Part shown: one piece after another, positions 17,495 to 25,818 of the stretch
Layout of the letters: each line of letters opens with the position of its first letter
How positions within the stretch are numbered: the first letter of the stretch is position 1
Assembly: GCA_018242365.1 (NCBI GenBank)
Contig: JAFECB010000014.1
Coordinates: 1-64,000, forward strand
Length of the DNA stretch: 64,000 nucleotides
Reading direction: 5' to 3'
Origin: Pseudomonadota bacterium
Lineage (GTDB): Bacteria; Pseudomonadota; Gammaproteobacteria; Xanthomonadales; Xanthomonadaceae
Position numbers and translations under genes: made by a program
The notes under the pieces: generated by a model
Seen by the model: the letters and a program-made list of their open reading frames with translations, nothing else
Databases searched by the model: none
What the model was told of the DNA's origin: nothing

Positions 17495-20422
17495 ATGACC
17501 ATCCTCGACTCCGGCTTCAATCCTTCCGCCTTCGAATCCCGGCTGTACGCGCAGTGGGAAAGCAGTGGCGCATTTGCGCCGCAGGGCGACGGCCCGGCCT
17601 ACAGCATCCTGCTGCCACCGCCGAACGTCACCGGCACCCTGCACATGGGCCACGCCTTCCAGCACACCCTGATGGACGCGTTGGTGCGCTACCACCGCAT
17701 GCGCGGCTACCGCACGCTGTGGCAGATGGGCACCGACCATGCCGGTATCGCCACCGAGATGGTGGTATCGCGCAATCTGGCGCTGGAAGGCAAGGGTGAA
17801 ACCCGCGACTCGCTGGGGCGCGAAAAATTCATCGAGAAAGTGTGGGAATGGAAACAGCATTCCGGTAGCACCATCGAGCGCCAGATGCGTCGCCTTGGCG
17901 CCTCCGGCGACTGGTCGCGCAGCGTGTTCACCATGGACCCGATGCCCTCCGCCGCGATCACCGAGGCCTTCGTCCGCCTGCACGAGCAAGGCCTGATCTA
18001 CCGCGGCAAGCGCTTGGTCAACTGGGACCCGGTGCTGAAAACCGCGATCTCCGATCTGGAAGTGGTCAGCGAAGAAGAAAACGGCCACCTGTGGGAAATC
18101 CGCTACCCGCTGGCCGATGGCGTGAGCTATGAACACGTCGAAGTCGATGCCGACGGCATCGAGACCCTGCGCGAAACCCGCGACTATCTGGTGGTGGCCA
18201 CCACCCGCCCGGAAACCATGCTCGGCGATACCGCGGCGATGGTGCACCCGGAAGACCCGCGTTATCTGGCATTGCACGGCAAGTGCGTGGATCTACCACT
18301 GACCGGCCGTCGCATCCCGATCATCACCGACGATTACGTCGAACGCGGCTTCGGTACCGGTGTGGTCAAGGTCACTCCGGCGCATGATTTCAACGACTAT
18401 GCGGTGGGCCAGCGGCATGGCCTTCCGATGATCAATATCTTCACCGACACCGCCAAGGTGCTCGACGACGATTTCATCCCGGCCGCCTACCGCGGCCTCG
18501 ACCGTTTCGAGGCGCGCAAAGTCATCGTCGCCGATCTGGACGCGGCTGACCTGCTGGTCGCGGTCAAGCCGCATAAATTGATGGTGCCGCGCGGCGACCG
18601 CAGCGGCCAGGTGATCGAGCCGTACCTCACCGACCAGTGGTTCGTGAAGATGGACACGCTGGGCCAGCGCGGGCTGGAGTTGGTGGAGAGCGGCGCCGTC
18701 AAATTCGTGCCGCCGAACTGGATCAACACCTACCGCCACTGGATGGAAAACCTGCAGGACTGGTGCATCAGCCGCCAGCTGTGGTGGGGCCACCGCATCC
18801 CGGCGTGGTTCGACGCGGCGGGCAAGGTCTACGTGGGCCGTGATGAGGCCGAGGTGCGCGAGAAATACGCGCTGGGCGATGCCGCGCTGACCCAGGATTC
18901 CGACGTGCTGGAAACCTGGTTCTCCTCGGCGATGTTCCCGTTCAGCACCCAGGGCTGGCCGGATGCGCAGGCGATGGCCGAGCGCGGCTTCGATGCCTAC
19001 CTGCCGTCCAGCGTGCTGGTGACGGGCTTTGACATCATCTTCTTCTGGGTGGCGCGGATGGTGATGATGACCGACCACTTCACCGGACAGGTGCCGTTCC
19101 GCGATGTCTACATCACCGGTCTGGTGCGTGACAAGGACGGGCAGAAGATGTCGAAATCGAAGGGCAATGTGCTCGACCCGATCGACATCATCGATGGCAT
19201 CAGCATTGACGATCTGGTCGCCAAGCGCGTGCACGGCCTGATGCAGCCGAAGATGGCGGAGAAGATCGAAAAAGCCACCCGCAAGGATTACCCGAACGGC
19301 ATCAATGCCCACGGTGCCGATGCCCTGCGCTTCACCATGGCCGCACTGGCCGGCCCCGGCCGCGACATCAAGTTCGACCTGGCCCGCGCCGAGGGCTACA
19401 AGAACTTCTGCAACAAGCTGTGGAATGCGACGCGGTTTGCGCTGATGAATGTGGAAGGCTTTTCCCTTCTCCCTCCGGGAGATTTGCCCCCCTCTCCCAC
19501 CGGGAGAGGGGTCGGGGGTGAGGGTACGCCCACCGACGAACCCTCATCCGGCGCTGCGCGCCACCTTCTCCCGGAGGGAGAAGGAAACCACCCCGTCACC
19601 GACGCCGAAAAGTGGATCCTCGCCCAGCTCGACCGTGTGAGCGCAGAAGCGGCCGAACACTTCGCCAGCTACCGCTTCGACCTGCTCGCGCAATGCCTTT
19701 ACGAATTCACTTGGAACCAGTTCTGTGACTGGTTCGTGGAGCTGGCCAAGCCCGCCTTGCAAGGGGATGACAGCGCAGCCGCCAATAGCACCCGCCACAC
19801 CCTGCTGCACGTGCTGGACACACTGCTGCGCCTGCTGCACCCGCTGATTCCGTTTGTCACCGAACAGCTGTGGCAGGAAGTTGCGCCGCGCCTCGGCAAG
19901 TCCGGCAGCCTGATGCTGCAGGCTTACCCGCAGGCGGGCGATGTGGCCGCTTACGCGCAGGCCGAAGCCGATATCGAATGGCTGAAGGCCATGGTCAGCG
20001 CGGTGCGCCGCATCCGCAGCGAACTGGGTGTGTCCCCCGCCAAGCAGGTGAGCCTGCTGCTGCGCGGCGGCAGTGCCGTTGATGCCGCGCGCGCCACCCG
20101 CCTGGATGCCCAGCTGCGCTTCCTGTGCAAATTGGAACGCATCGACACGCTTACTGGCGAGCCACCCGCAGCGGCACCGGCGGTGGTGGGTGAGCTGCAG
20201 CTTTTCGTGCCGCTGGAAGGCTTGGTCGATCTGGACGCCGAACGCACGCGCCTGGACAAGGAGATCACCAAGATCGCCGCCGAAAAGGACAAGAGCGAAG
20301 CCAAGCTGGCCAAGTTCGGGGCGGGCGTTCCCGAAGTCGTGGTGGTGCAAGAGCGCACGCGTTTGGCCGACTGGAGTACCAAGCTGGAAGCGTTGACCGC
20401 GCAGCGGGCACGCTTGGGCTGA
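17495..20422 (+). CDS. valS: Valyl-tRNA synthetase carrying a translated repeat insertion
   Basis: The 975-residue class I synthetase charges tRNA-Val. The HIGH-type motif HMGH is at 50-53 and KMSKS at 551-555; the CP1 editing domain lies between them. The anticodon-binding domain and a C-terminal coiled coil (about 915-975) follow. Residues about 657-697 are Pro/Gly/Arg-rich and encoded by an intergenic-type repeat (19464-19584) inserted in frame between the catalytic and anticodon-binding domains, right after [17 protein letters not shown]. Core motifs on both sides remain intact, so the enzyme should work. The ATG at 17495 was chosen; the upstream part of the frame lies inside holC. Confidence 0.96.
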   Translation: MTILDSGFNPSAFESRLYAQWESSGAFAPQGDGPAYSILLPPPNVTGTLHMGHAFQHTLMDALVRYHRMRGYRTLWQMGTDHAGIATEMVVSRNLALEGKGETRDSLGREKFIEKVWEWKQHSGSTIERQMRRLGASGDWSRSVFTMDPMPSAAITEAFVRLHEQGLIYRGKRLVNWDPVLKTAISDLEVVSEEENGHLWEIRYPLADGVSYEHVEVDADGIETLRETRDYLVVATTRPETMLGDTAAMVHPEDPRYLALHGKCVDLPLTGRRIPIITDDYVERGFGTGVVKVTPAHDFNDYAVGQRHGLPMINIFTDTAKVLDDDFIPAAYRGLDRFEARKVIVADLDAADLLVAVKPHKLMVPRGDRSGQVIEPYLTDQWFVKMDTLGQRGLELVESGAVKFVPPNWINTYRHWMENLQDWCISRQLWWGHRIPAWFDAAGKVYVGRDEAEVREKYALGDAALTQDSDVLETWFSSAMFPFSTQGWPDAQAMAERGFDAYLPSSVLVTGFDIIFFWVARMVMMTDHFTGQVPFRDVYITGLVRDKDGQKMSKSKGNVLDPIDIIDGISIDDLVAKRVHGLMQPKMAEKIEKATRKDYPNGINAHGADALRFTMAALAGPGRDIKFDLARAEGYKNFCNKLWNATRFALMNVEGFSLLPPGDLPPSPTGRGVGGEGTPTDEPSSGAARHLLPEGEGNHPVTDAEKWILAQLDRVSAEAAEHFASYRFDLLAQCLYEFTWNQFCDWFVELAKPALQGDDSAAANSTRHTLLHVLDTLLRLLHPLIPFVTEQLWQEVAPRLGKSGSLMLQAYPQAGDVAAYAQAEADIEWLKAMVSAVRRIRSELGVSPAKQVSLLLRGGSAVDAARATRLDAQLRFLCKLERIDTLTGEPPAAAPAVVGELQLFVPLEGLVDLDAERTRLDKEITKIAAEKDKSEAKLAKFGAGVPEVVVVQERTRLADWSTKLEALTAQRARLG
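19464..19584 (+). repeat. REP-like repeat family A, copy 3, inside valS
   Basis: This has the same order and orientation as copy 1: a CTCTCCC/GGGAGAG palindrome, a GGTGAGGGT inner arm, a GAACCCTCATCCGG arm, then an ACCTTCTCCC/GGGAGAAGG palindrome. It is preceded by an extra CTTCTCCCTCCGGGAGA. The copy is read in frame without a stop as part of ValRS. Confidence 0.85.
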
Positions 20423-20483
20423 ACCCGGTCCGATAGCGTGGCAGCGATTGCCAAGACTGCTGCCGGGTGTCACCTTTAGGGCT

Positions 20484-20629
20484 GTGCTGACAAGTCCCTC
20501 CTGGACTTGTCAGCACGCGCTGCTTCCGGTACGTGCCCGGAAGCGGCTCACGCGGATCAATCACTTCCGTGATCGATCCGCGGCCGACCCTCCGTGGTCG
20601 GCAAGCAACGCGGATAAAATCAGCGTTGC
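20484..20629. other. Array of five consecutive hairpins between valS and the diguanylate cyclase gene
   Basis: Perfect or near-perfect stems follow one another with only 1-7 bases between them: 20484-20516 (14-bp stem, loop CTCCT), 20522-20544 (8 bp), 20552-20581 (7 + 5 bp with one mismatch, loop TTCC), 20583-20602 (7 bp, loop CTCCGT) and 20605-20629 (7 bp). None is followed by a T-run. Read on the minus strand, three loops expose GGA (AGGAG, GGAA, ACGGAG). It may be a structured valS 3' region, a chained palindromic repeat or an unannotated small RNA. Confidence 0.6.
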
Positions 20630-20719
20630 CTTGGGCGGATGGACCTGTCCGGCAATCCACGCCGCACAGGGAAGGTAGCTCGTACGCAGGACAACGGCGC
20701 CTAGGGGGACGTCATTGAC

Positions 20720-22015
20720 ATGCAGGACATCGACACCCGTGGCTCGCCATCCGGCCTGGCCGCCGACGCGTACCGGCTGTTGCTGGACGAGGTCGGCGCC
20801 TTCGTCTACACCGCCGACCTTCACGGTCGCTATACCTATGCCAACCGGCTGGTGCTGGGGATGCTGGGACACCCGCTGGACGATGTGATCGGCAAGACCT
20901 TCGCCGAGGTCTTCGGTGCGCCCGGGCTGGATGACGCACTGGACGAAACCGATCGCCGCGTCATGCGCGACGGCGAAACCGTCGCCCGCGAGGAAACCCA
21001 CGAACTCCCGGACGGCTCGACGCGCACGTTCTGGTCGATCAAGAAGCCCCTGCGTGATGGCGAGGGTCGCATCACCGGCCTGCTCGGCATCTCCTACGAC
21101 ATCACCGAAAAAGTGCAACTGGAAGTGCGGCTGCGCGAGCAGAAGACCATGCTCGATGCCGTGCTCGACAACATCGACGCGCTGGTCTACATCAAGGATG
21201 CCAGCCGCCACTTCCAGTACGCCAACCAGCGGGTCGCGTCGATGTTCGGCCTTCCGGTCGAACAGATCGTCGGCCGGCTGGACAGCGAACTGATGCCGCC
21301 CGAGATCGCCGACCGGTTCTGGGCGATCGACCAGCAGATCATGGCCTCCGGACAGTCGCTTGCCAGCGAGGAGACCCTCACCGACGCCCAAGGCGAGCTT
21401 CGCCATTACTGGAGCGTGGTCGTGCCCTGGACCAATGCCGCAGGCAGCCCGGCGGTGATCGGCATGAGCACCGACATCACCGCCTTGCACGAGCTGAAGG
21501 AAGAATTGCAGCGGCAAGCCCGCACCGACAGCCTCACCGGATGCGCCAATCGACGCTGGTTCTTCGAGTTGGCAGAGATCGAGGTCGCCCGCAGTCGGCA
21601 AGACGGCTCGCCGCTCAGTCTGATCGCCATCGACCTCGACCATTTCAAGCAGATCAACGACAGTTACGGTCATCCGGTGGGCGATCTCGTGCTGCAGGAT
21701 TTCGTCGGCTGCTGCCGCAATATCCTCCGCACGACCGACATCTTCGCCCGCACCGGGGGCGAGGAATTCTGCATCCTGCTCCCCGATACATCCCTGCATG
21801 CCGCTGGCGAGATCGCCGAGCGCATCCGCACGATGACACTGGCTTGCCAGCCCGTGGTCTCCCACCCGGGGCTGCGGATCAGTGCCAGCTTCGGCGCGTC
21901 GGCCCTGGCGTCATCGGATGCCGATTTCCACGCCCTGTTCGCCCGTGCCGACCATGCGCTGTACGACGCCAAGGAGCAGGGGCGAAATCGTACCGTCATG
22001 CTGCCCCCGATCTGA
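20720..22015 (+). CDS. Diguanylate cyclase with two PAS domains
   Basis: The 431-residue protein has no membrane segment. It has two PAS domains (about 17-130 and 145-260) and a GGDEF domain (265-431). The active site is GGEEF (346-350), and the inhibitory I-site RxxD (R337-D340) lies the usual five residues before it, so it should make cyclic di-GMP with product feedback. The PAS domains may bind a small ligand or haem/flavin; no diagnostic residue settles which. An AGGGGGA ribosome-binding site precedes the ATG. It is a single gene behind the hairpin array. Confidence 0.95.
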   Translation: MQDIDTRGSPSGLAADAYRLLLDEVGAFVYTADLHGRYTYANRLVLGMLGHPLDDVIGKTFAEVFGAPGLDDALDETDRRVMRDGETVAREETHELPDGSTRTFWSIKKPLRDGEGRITGLLGISYDITEKVQLEVRLREQKTMLDAVLDNIDALVYIKDASRHFQYANQRVASMFGLPVEQIVGRLDSELMPPEIADRFWAIDQQIMASGQSLASEETLTDAQGELRHYWSVVVPWTNAAGSPAVIGMSTDITALHELKEELQRQARTDSLTGCANRRWFFELAEIEVARSRQDGSPLSLIAIDLDHFKQINDSYGHPVGDLVLQDFVGCCRNILRTTDIFARTGGEEFCILLPDTSLHAAGEIAERIRTMTLACQPVVSHPGLRISASFGASALASSDADFHALFARADHALYDAKEQGRNRTVMLPPI

Positions 22016-22029
22016 GCTCGGGCGGGCAT

Positions 22030-22060
22030 TTGCGCGGAATTCTCATTTGGCGCTATATAT
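22030..22060 (+). promoter_or_regulatory. Putative sigma-70 promoter of the small ORF-HEPN pair
   Basis: TTGCGC (22030-22035) and TATATA (from 22054) are 18 bases apart, just after the cyclase gene stop and about 50 bases before the small ORF. The TA-rich -10 stands out in this GC-rich sequence. Confidence 0.4.
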
Positions 22061-22111
22061 GCCGGATTGACGCCCATTCGGGGGCGTCTGGTTCAGGCCC
22101 TCAGGATTCCG

Positions 22112-22294
22112 GTGAACACCGCCCGCCACGCTGTCATCGCCAGACATGCCCACAGCAAGCGCCTTGCCTTGGCGGCGGACATCGTTGCCTGCGGGGAGTC
22201 GCGGATGCGCGAGACCTTATCGGCCCTGTCCACGCTCAAGGCTGCGGGGCAGCGCAAGCGGGCTGCACGCGTCGCCCGTCGGTTTGCGGCCTGA
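22112..22294 (+). CDS. Small basic protein upstream of the HEPN gene
   Basis: A 60-residue ORF starting at GTG with AGGA about eight bases upstream; an upstream ATG at 22067 would give 75 residues. About 82 % of codons end in G or C, like its neighbours. It is predicted to be helical and strongly basic, ending KRAARVARRFAA. Its stop is seven bases before the HEPN start, so the two are probably co-translated. I do not recognise a family. It could be a partner or antitoxin of the HEPN protein, but the pairing is inferred only from position. Confidence 0.5.
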   Translation: MNTARHAVIARHAHSKRLALAADIVACGESRMRETLSALSTLKAAGQRKRAARVARRFAA

Positions 22295-22301
22295 ACACGT
22301 C

Positions 22302-22967
22302 ATGGCGACACGCCCCACCGCCTCCGCATTGAAGAAACGCCATCGCGAAGTCCGCGATGGGCAGCCCGCCAACTGGCGCATCCGCATCCATCGTGCAATC
22401 AGCTGGCTGCAGCGGGCCGAACGCGAGCATGACGACACCGATGCACGATTCCTGTTCCTGTGGATTGCGCTGAACGCCGCTTACGCCCGCGAGTTCGGAT
22501 TCGAACAAAGCGAACGCGATCAGGCGCGCCAGTTCATTGATCGGCTGGTGCGTCACGACGGCGAAGGTCGGCTGCAGCAGATGTTGTTCGAGCAATTCTC
22601 CGGCCCGATTCGCACCCTGCTGGACAACCGTTTCGTGTTCGAACCGTTCTGGCGTGCGCTGCGCGAACACGATGCCAGCAATGGCTGGGAGCGCCAGTTC
22701 GACAGTGCCCGCAAACTCGCCATGCGCGCACTGATGACGCGTCAGACAGGCGTGGTGCTGTCGATCATCGCTGATCGCCTGTACGTCCTGCGCAACCAGC
22801 TCATGCACGGTGGCGCCACCTGGAACAGCGCCGCCAACCGCCAGCAACTGCACGATGCGGTGGCCATCCTGGCCGCGATGGTGCCGGAAATCATCGGCCT
22901 GATGATCGACCATCCGGAGCCGGACCAGTCCGGAATCACCTTCCCGATGCTGGATGCGTTGGCTTGA
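22302..22967 (+). CDS. HEPN-domain protein (Apea-like)
   Basis: The 221-residue, mostly helical soluble protein has a HEPN-type RNase motif, R164-NQLM-H169 (R-X4-H), in the context YVLRNQLMHGG, typical of Apea-like HEPN domains. HEPN proteins with an intact R-X4-6-H are often RNases in toxin-antitoxin, abortive-infection or RNA-processing roles. The ATG at 22302 was chosen; the longer frame adds a Pro/Arg-rich stretch that overlaps the small ORF. It is followed by a shared bidirectional terminator. The actual substrate and role are unknown. Confidence 0.8.
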   Translation: MATRPTASALKKRHREVRDGQPANWRIRIHRAISWLQRAEREHDDTDARFLFLWIALNAAYAREFGFEQSERDQARQFIDRLVRHDGEGRLQQMLFEQFSGPIRTLLDNRFVFEPFWRALREHDASNGWERQFDSARKLAMRALMTRQTGVVLSIIADRLYVLRNQLMHGGATWNSAANRQQLHDAVAILAAMVPEIIGLMIDHPEPDQSGITFPMLDALA

Positions 22968-23024
22968 GTGCGGGCCGTCAGTAGCCGCGTCGATCCGGCA
23001 TCCAGTCGGGTTCGGATGTTCATG

Positions 23025-23052
23025 AAAAAGCCCGCATCAATGGCGGGCTTTT
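23025..23052. terminator. Bidirectional terminator between the HEPN gene and tRNA-Met
   Basis: The stem AAAAAGCCCGC / GCGGGCTTTT with an ATCAATG loop has an A-run on the left and a T-run on the right. It can stop both the HEPN transcript (plus) and the tRNA transcript (minus). Confidence 0.85.
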
Positions 23053-23084
23053 GTCGTCTAACATGTTGTTCTTATGAGAAGATC

Positions 23085-23161
23085 TGGTGGCTATGGGTGG
23101 AATCGAACCACCGACCTCGGGATTATGAGTCTCGCGCTCTAACCGTCTGAGCTACATAGCC
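23085..23161 (-). tRNA. tRNA-Met (anticodon CAT), elongator type
   Basis: The minus strand folds into a 77-base cloverleaf: acceptor GGCTATG pairs with CATAGCC, the D-loop has AGCTCAGACGGTTAGAGC, the anticodon loop ACTCATAAT carries CAT, and the T-arm has GGTTCGATTCC. The 3' CCA is encoded. Its acceptor begins with a normal G-C pair, so it is not initiator tRNA. An Ile-type (lysidine) CAT tRNA is less likely from the overall sequence but cannot be fully excluded. Confidence 0.95.
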
Positions 23162-23278
23162 ATTCGAGCCGGGCATTGTCCCGTGTCCTGGCGCGTGCGT
23201 CAATTGTCGTGTCGGTGGCTTGCGGCCAACCGTGACCAATGGCACAGTCGGAGCCAGTGCATTTCTGGAGTCCGCATC

Positions 23279-23827
23279 GTGATCGATCCGGACGGTTTTC
23301 GCCCCAATGTGGGCATCGTGCTCATGCACGAGGATGGCCGGGTGTTCTGGGCACGCCGCGTGCGCCGGGATGGTTGGCAGTTCCCGCAGGGCGGGATCAA
23401 TACCGACGAAACGCCGCTCGAGGCGATGTATCGCGAGCTGCATGAGGAGACCGGGCTGCAGGCGGCCCAGGTCGAGGTGCTCGGGGCTACGCCAGGCTGG
23501 CTGCGCTATCGGTTGCCGCCACACGCGATCCGCCACCGCGAGCGTCTGGTCTGCATCGGCCAGAAGCAGGTCTGGTTCCTGTTGCGATTCCGTGGCGAGG
23601 AGGCGGATTTTCGGCTCGACCTGACCGATTCGCCCGAGTTCGACGATTGGCGCTGGGTCGATTTCTGGTATCCGCAGGAGCATGTCGTCCCCTTCAAGCG
23701 CGGTGTCTACACCCGCGCACTGGCTCACTTGGCGCCGCTGGCGCGGGCGGTGGCAGGGGATGGCGCAGTCCCGGTGCCGGTGGGAGGCGACCGCCCTGCG
23801 GCCTCGCGTTACGTCCGGAGAGGCTGA
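23279..23827 (+). CDS. rppH: RNA pyrophosphohydrolase
   Basis: The 182-residue Nudix hydrolase removes pyrophosphate from the 5' end of mRNAs and so triggers decay. The Nudix box [20 protein letters not shown] (38-57) with TGL has all catalytic glutamates, and the start (M)[14 protein letters not shown] is diagnostic of RppH. The start is GTG with GGAG upstream (TCTGGAGTCCGCATC). A short variable tail follows the core. It is a single gene. Confidence 0.95.
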   Translation: MIDPDGFRPNVGIVLMHEDGRVFWARRVRRDGWQFPQGGINTDETPLEAMYRELHEETGLQAAQVEVLGATPGWLRYRLPPHAIRHRERLVCIGQKQVWFLLRFRGEEADFRLDLTDSPEFDDWRWVDFWYPQEHVVPFKRGVYTRALAHLAPLARAVAGDGAVPVPVGGDRPAASRYVRRG

Positions 23828-23883
23828 GCATCGGAGGGCAGGGGGGCAATCTGAATGGGAGTTGACCGTTCGTCGGGAAATTG

Positions 23884-23912
23884 TTGCGGCGCAACATCGG
23901 CAGGAATATGCT
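23884..23912 (+). promoter_or_regulatory. Putative sigma-70 promoter of the phasin gene
   Basis: TTGCGG (23884-23889), a 17-base spacer and TATGCT (23907-23912), about 55 bases before the phasin start. The -10 is weak, so the call is tentative. The -35 lies within the palindrome GTTGCGGCGCAAC. Confidence 0.3.
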
Positions 23913-23967
23913 GCACCGCACAAACCGGCAAACCCTGTCGGCCAAGTCAACTACACAGGAGCCAGCC

Positions 23968-24363
23968 ATGTACGACTACAACGAAACCTTCACCAAGTCG
24001 GCCAGCCAGTTCGCGGACGTCGCCGCCAACGTCAACCGTCTTGCCCTCGAGAACGCCGAGAAGGTGTTCGGCCTGCACTTCGCGGCCGTCGAGACCAATA
24101 TCAATGCGGCTTTCGCCTTCGCCAACGAGTTGGTGGGCGTGCGTGACGCCGACGGCCTGAAGGCCGCCCTGCCGAAGGGCATCCAGATCGCCCGCACCAA
24201 TGCCGAGCGCAGCTTCGGCGCCGCCCAGGAAGCCTTCGCCGACACCGTGAAGACCTCCGAGGCGATCGGTGCGCTGGCCAAGGCCCAGTTCGAGCAGGCC
24301 AGCTCGCAGGTCAAGGCGGAAGTCGCCAAGGCCACCAAGGCCGCCTCGAAGTCGGGCAAGTAA
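23968..24363 (+). CDS. Phasin family protein
   Basis: The 131-residue protein is almost entirely amphipathic helix and rich in Ala, Lys and Glu. It begins MYDYNETFTKSASQFADVA, the typical small-phasin opening, and ends with an AKATKAASKSGK tail of the histone/PhaF-like kind. Phasins coat polyhydroxyalkanoate granules; in Xanthomonadaceae they are abundant even without an obvious PHA synthase nearby, and none is seen here. The start has an ACAGGAG ribosome-binding site; a strong terminator follows, so it is a single gene. Confidence 0.88.
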   Translation: MYDYNETFTKSASQFADVAANVNRLALENAEKVFGLHFAAVETNINAAFAFANELVGVRDADGLKAALPKGIQIARTNAERSFGAAQEAFADTVKTSEAIGALAKAQFEQASSQVKAEVAKATKAASKSGK

Positions 24364-24409
24364 GCACTTCATCGCGACCGCAACGACCGGCCGCGCAGGT
24401 GAAACCCGA

Positions 24410-24441
24410 AGCCCGGCAGCCTCTGTGCTGCCGGGCTTTTT
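24410..24441 (+). terminator. Terminator of the phasin gene
   Basis: The stem AGCCCGGCAGC / GCTGCCGGGCT with loop CTCTGT is followed by a TTTTT run, 46 bases after the phasin stop. Confidence 0.9.
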
Positions 24442-24560
24442 CGTGGGTGATGGAAATGCTTGCCGGGCATCGCGACCCATGACTTGCTGCACTGGTGGGT
24501 TCACTATGCGTGATAGAATGGAACGATTGTCATTGTCGATTCCAGTCGAGGCCGACCGCG

Positions 24561-25751
24561 ATGCCTGTAACCACCAACGCTTCCAAGCCCAACGCAGCCA
24601 TGCGCTGGACCCTGATGCTGGTCGGCGTCATCGTCGTGTTCGGCGGCGTGTTCCTGATCAAGGCGATCTTCGCCAAGGGCACCAACGACTTCTTCGACCA
24701 CATGGCACAGCCAGCGGTCACGATTTCCGCGACGGCGGCGAAGCAGGACCGCTGGAGCAGCACCGATGCCGCGGTCGGCACCGTCGCGGCGATCAACGGC
24801 ATCGACGTGACCGCCGAATCCGGCGGCGTGGTGCGTTCGATCGAATTCAAGGCCGGCCAGCCGGTGCAGGCCGGAGCAATCCTCGTGCGCCTCAATACCG
24901 CCAACGAGGATGCCGTGCTCAAGGCGCTGGAAAGTTCGGCACAGTTGGCGCAGGTGCAGGCGCAGCGCTGGCAGGCGCTGGGGCGTGACAAGATGGTGTC
25001 GGTGGATGATGTGCAGACCCGCACCACGGCTGCCGCCAATGCGCGTGCGCAGGTCGAGGCGCAACGGGCACTGATCGCGCAGAAGACCGTGCGCGCGCCG
25101 TTCTCCGGGGTGCTCGGCATCCGTCGGGTCAATCTTGGTCAATTCATTTCGCCCGGCACTGCGGTGGTCAGCCTGCAGCAGCTGGACCCGATCTTCGTCA
25201 ACTTCAGCCTGCCCGAGCAGATGATCGGCAAGATCAGCCAAGGCACGCCGATGCACGCCAGTGTCGATGCCCTGCCCGGCCAGAATTTCACCGGCACGAT
25301 CACCGCGGTGGATCCGCAAGTCGACCCCGCCACCCACAATTTCACCGTCCAGGCCACCCTGCCCAATCCCGGCGGTGCGCTGCGCCCGGGCACGTTCGCA
25401 CGGGTCGGTTTCGACCTCGGCGTCGAGCGCGACGTGGTGGTGATCCCGCAGACCGCGGTCAGCTTCAATCCCTACGGCAATGCCGTATTCGTGATCACCA
25501 AGATGTCGCGCAAGGCCGGTGAAACCGATCCCCAGGGCAAGCCGCTGACGGGCGACAAGTTCGTCGTGACCCAGCGCTTCATCAAGACTGGCGCGACCCG
25601 TGGCGACCTGATCGAGGTCAGCGAAGGGTTGAAGCCCGGCGAGCAGGTGGTGACCTCCGGCTTGCTCAAGCTGCGCAACGGCAGCGAGGTGATCATCGAC
25701 AACACCGTCCAGCCCAGCGCCGACGCCCAGCCTGCAGTGCAGAACAGGTGA
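24561..25751 (+). CDS. RND efflux periplasmic adaptor subunit
   Basis: The 396-residue protein has a single N-terminal anchor (about 15-34), a lipoyl-like domain (GTVAAINGIDVTAESGG), a short helical hairpin, the KTVRAPFSGVLGIRRVNLGQ motif, and beta-barrel and membrane-proximal domains. This matches MdtA/MexC-like adaptors with an uncleaved anchor. It links the RND pump at 25819 to a TolC-type channel. Its hairpin is shorter than that of the ABC adaptor at 9758. It sits 67 bases before the pump gene and is surely co-transcribed. No linked regulator or outer-membrane factor is present. Confidence 0.93.
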   Translation: MPVTTNASKPNAAMRWTLMLVGVIVVFGGVFLIKAIFAKGTNDFFDHMAQPAVTISATAAKQDRWSSTDAAVGTVAAINGIDVTAESGGVVRSIEFKAGQPVQAGAILVRLNTANEDAVLKALESSAQLAQVQAQRWQALGRDKMVSVDDVQTRTTAAANARAQVEAQRALIAQKTVRAPFSGVLGIRRVNLGQFISPGTAVVSLQQLDPIFVNFSLPEQMIGKISQGTPMHASVDALPGQNFTGTITAVDPQVDPATHNFTVQATLPNPGGALRPGTFARVGFDLGVERDVVVIPQTAVSFNPYGNAVFVITKMSRKAGETDPQGKPLTGDKFVVTQRFIKTGATRGDLIEVSEGLKPGEQVVTSGLLKLRNGSEVIIDNTVQPSADAQPAVQNR

Positions 25752-25818
25752 TCGCATCCAGGGCAACCGCCGGCGCGATGCGCTTGGCCTACTGCACGCA
25801 TCGCGCCGGAGACCGCGC

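Noticed and set aside
20484..20516. Ordinary valS terminator
   Set aside because: The stem is strong but no T-run follows and four more hairpins come directly after it.
22146..22301. N-terminal extension of the HEPN protein
   Set aside because: It is Pro/Arg-rich and overlaps the small ORF; ATG 22302 fits the domain start.
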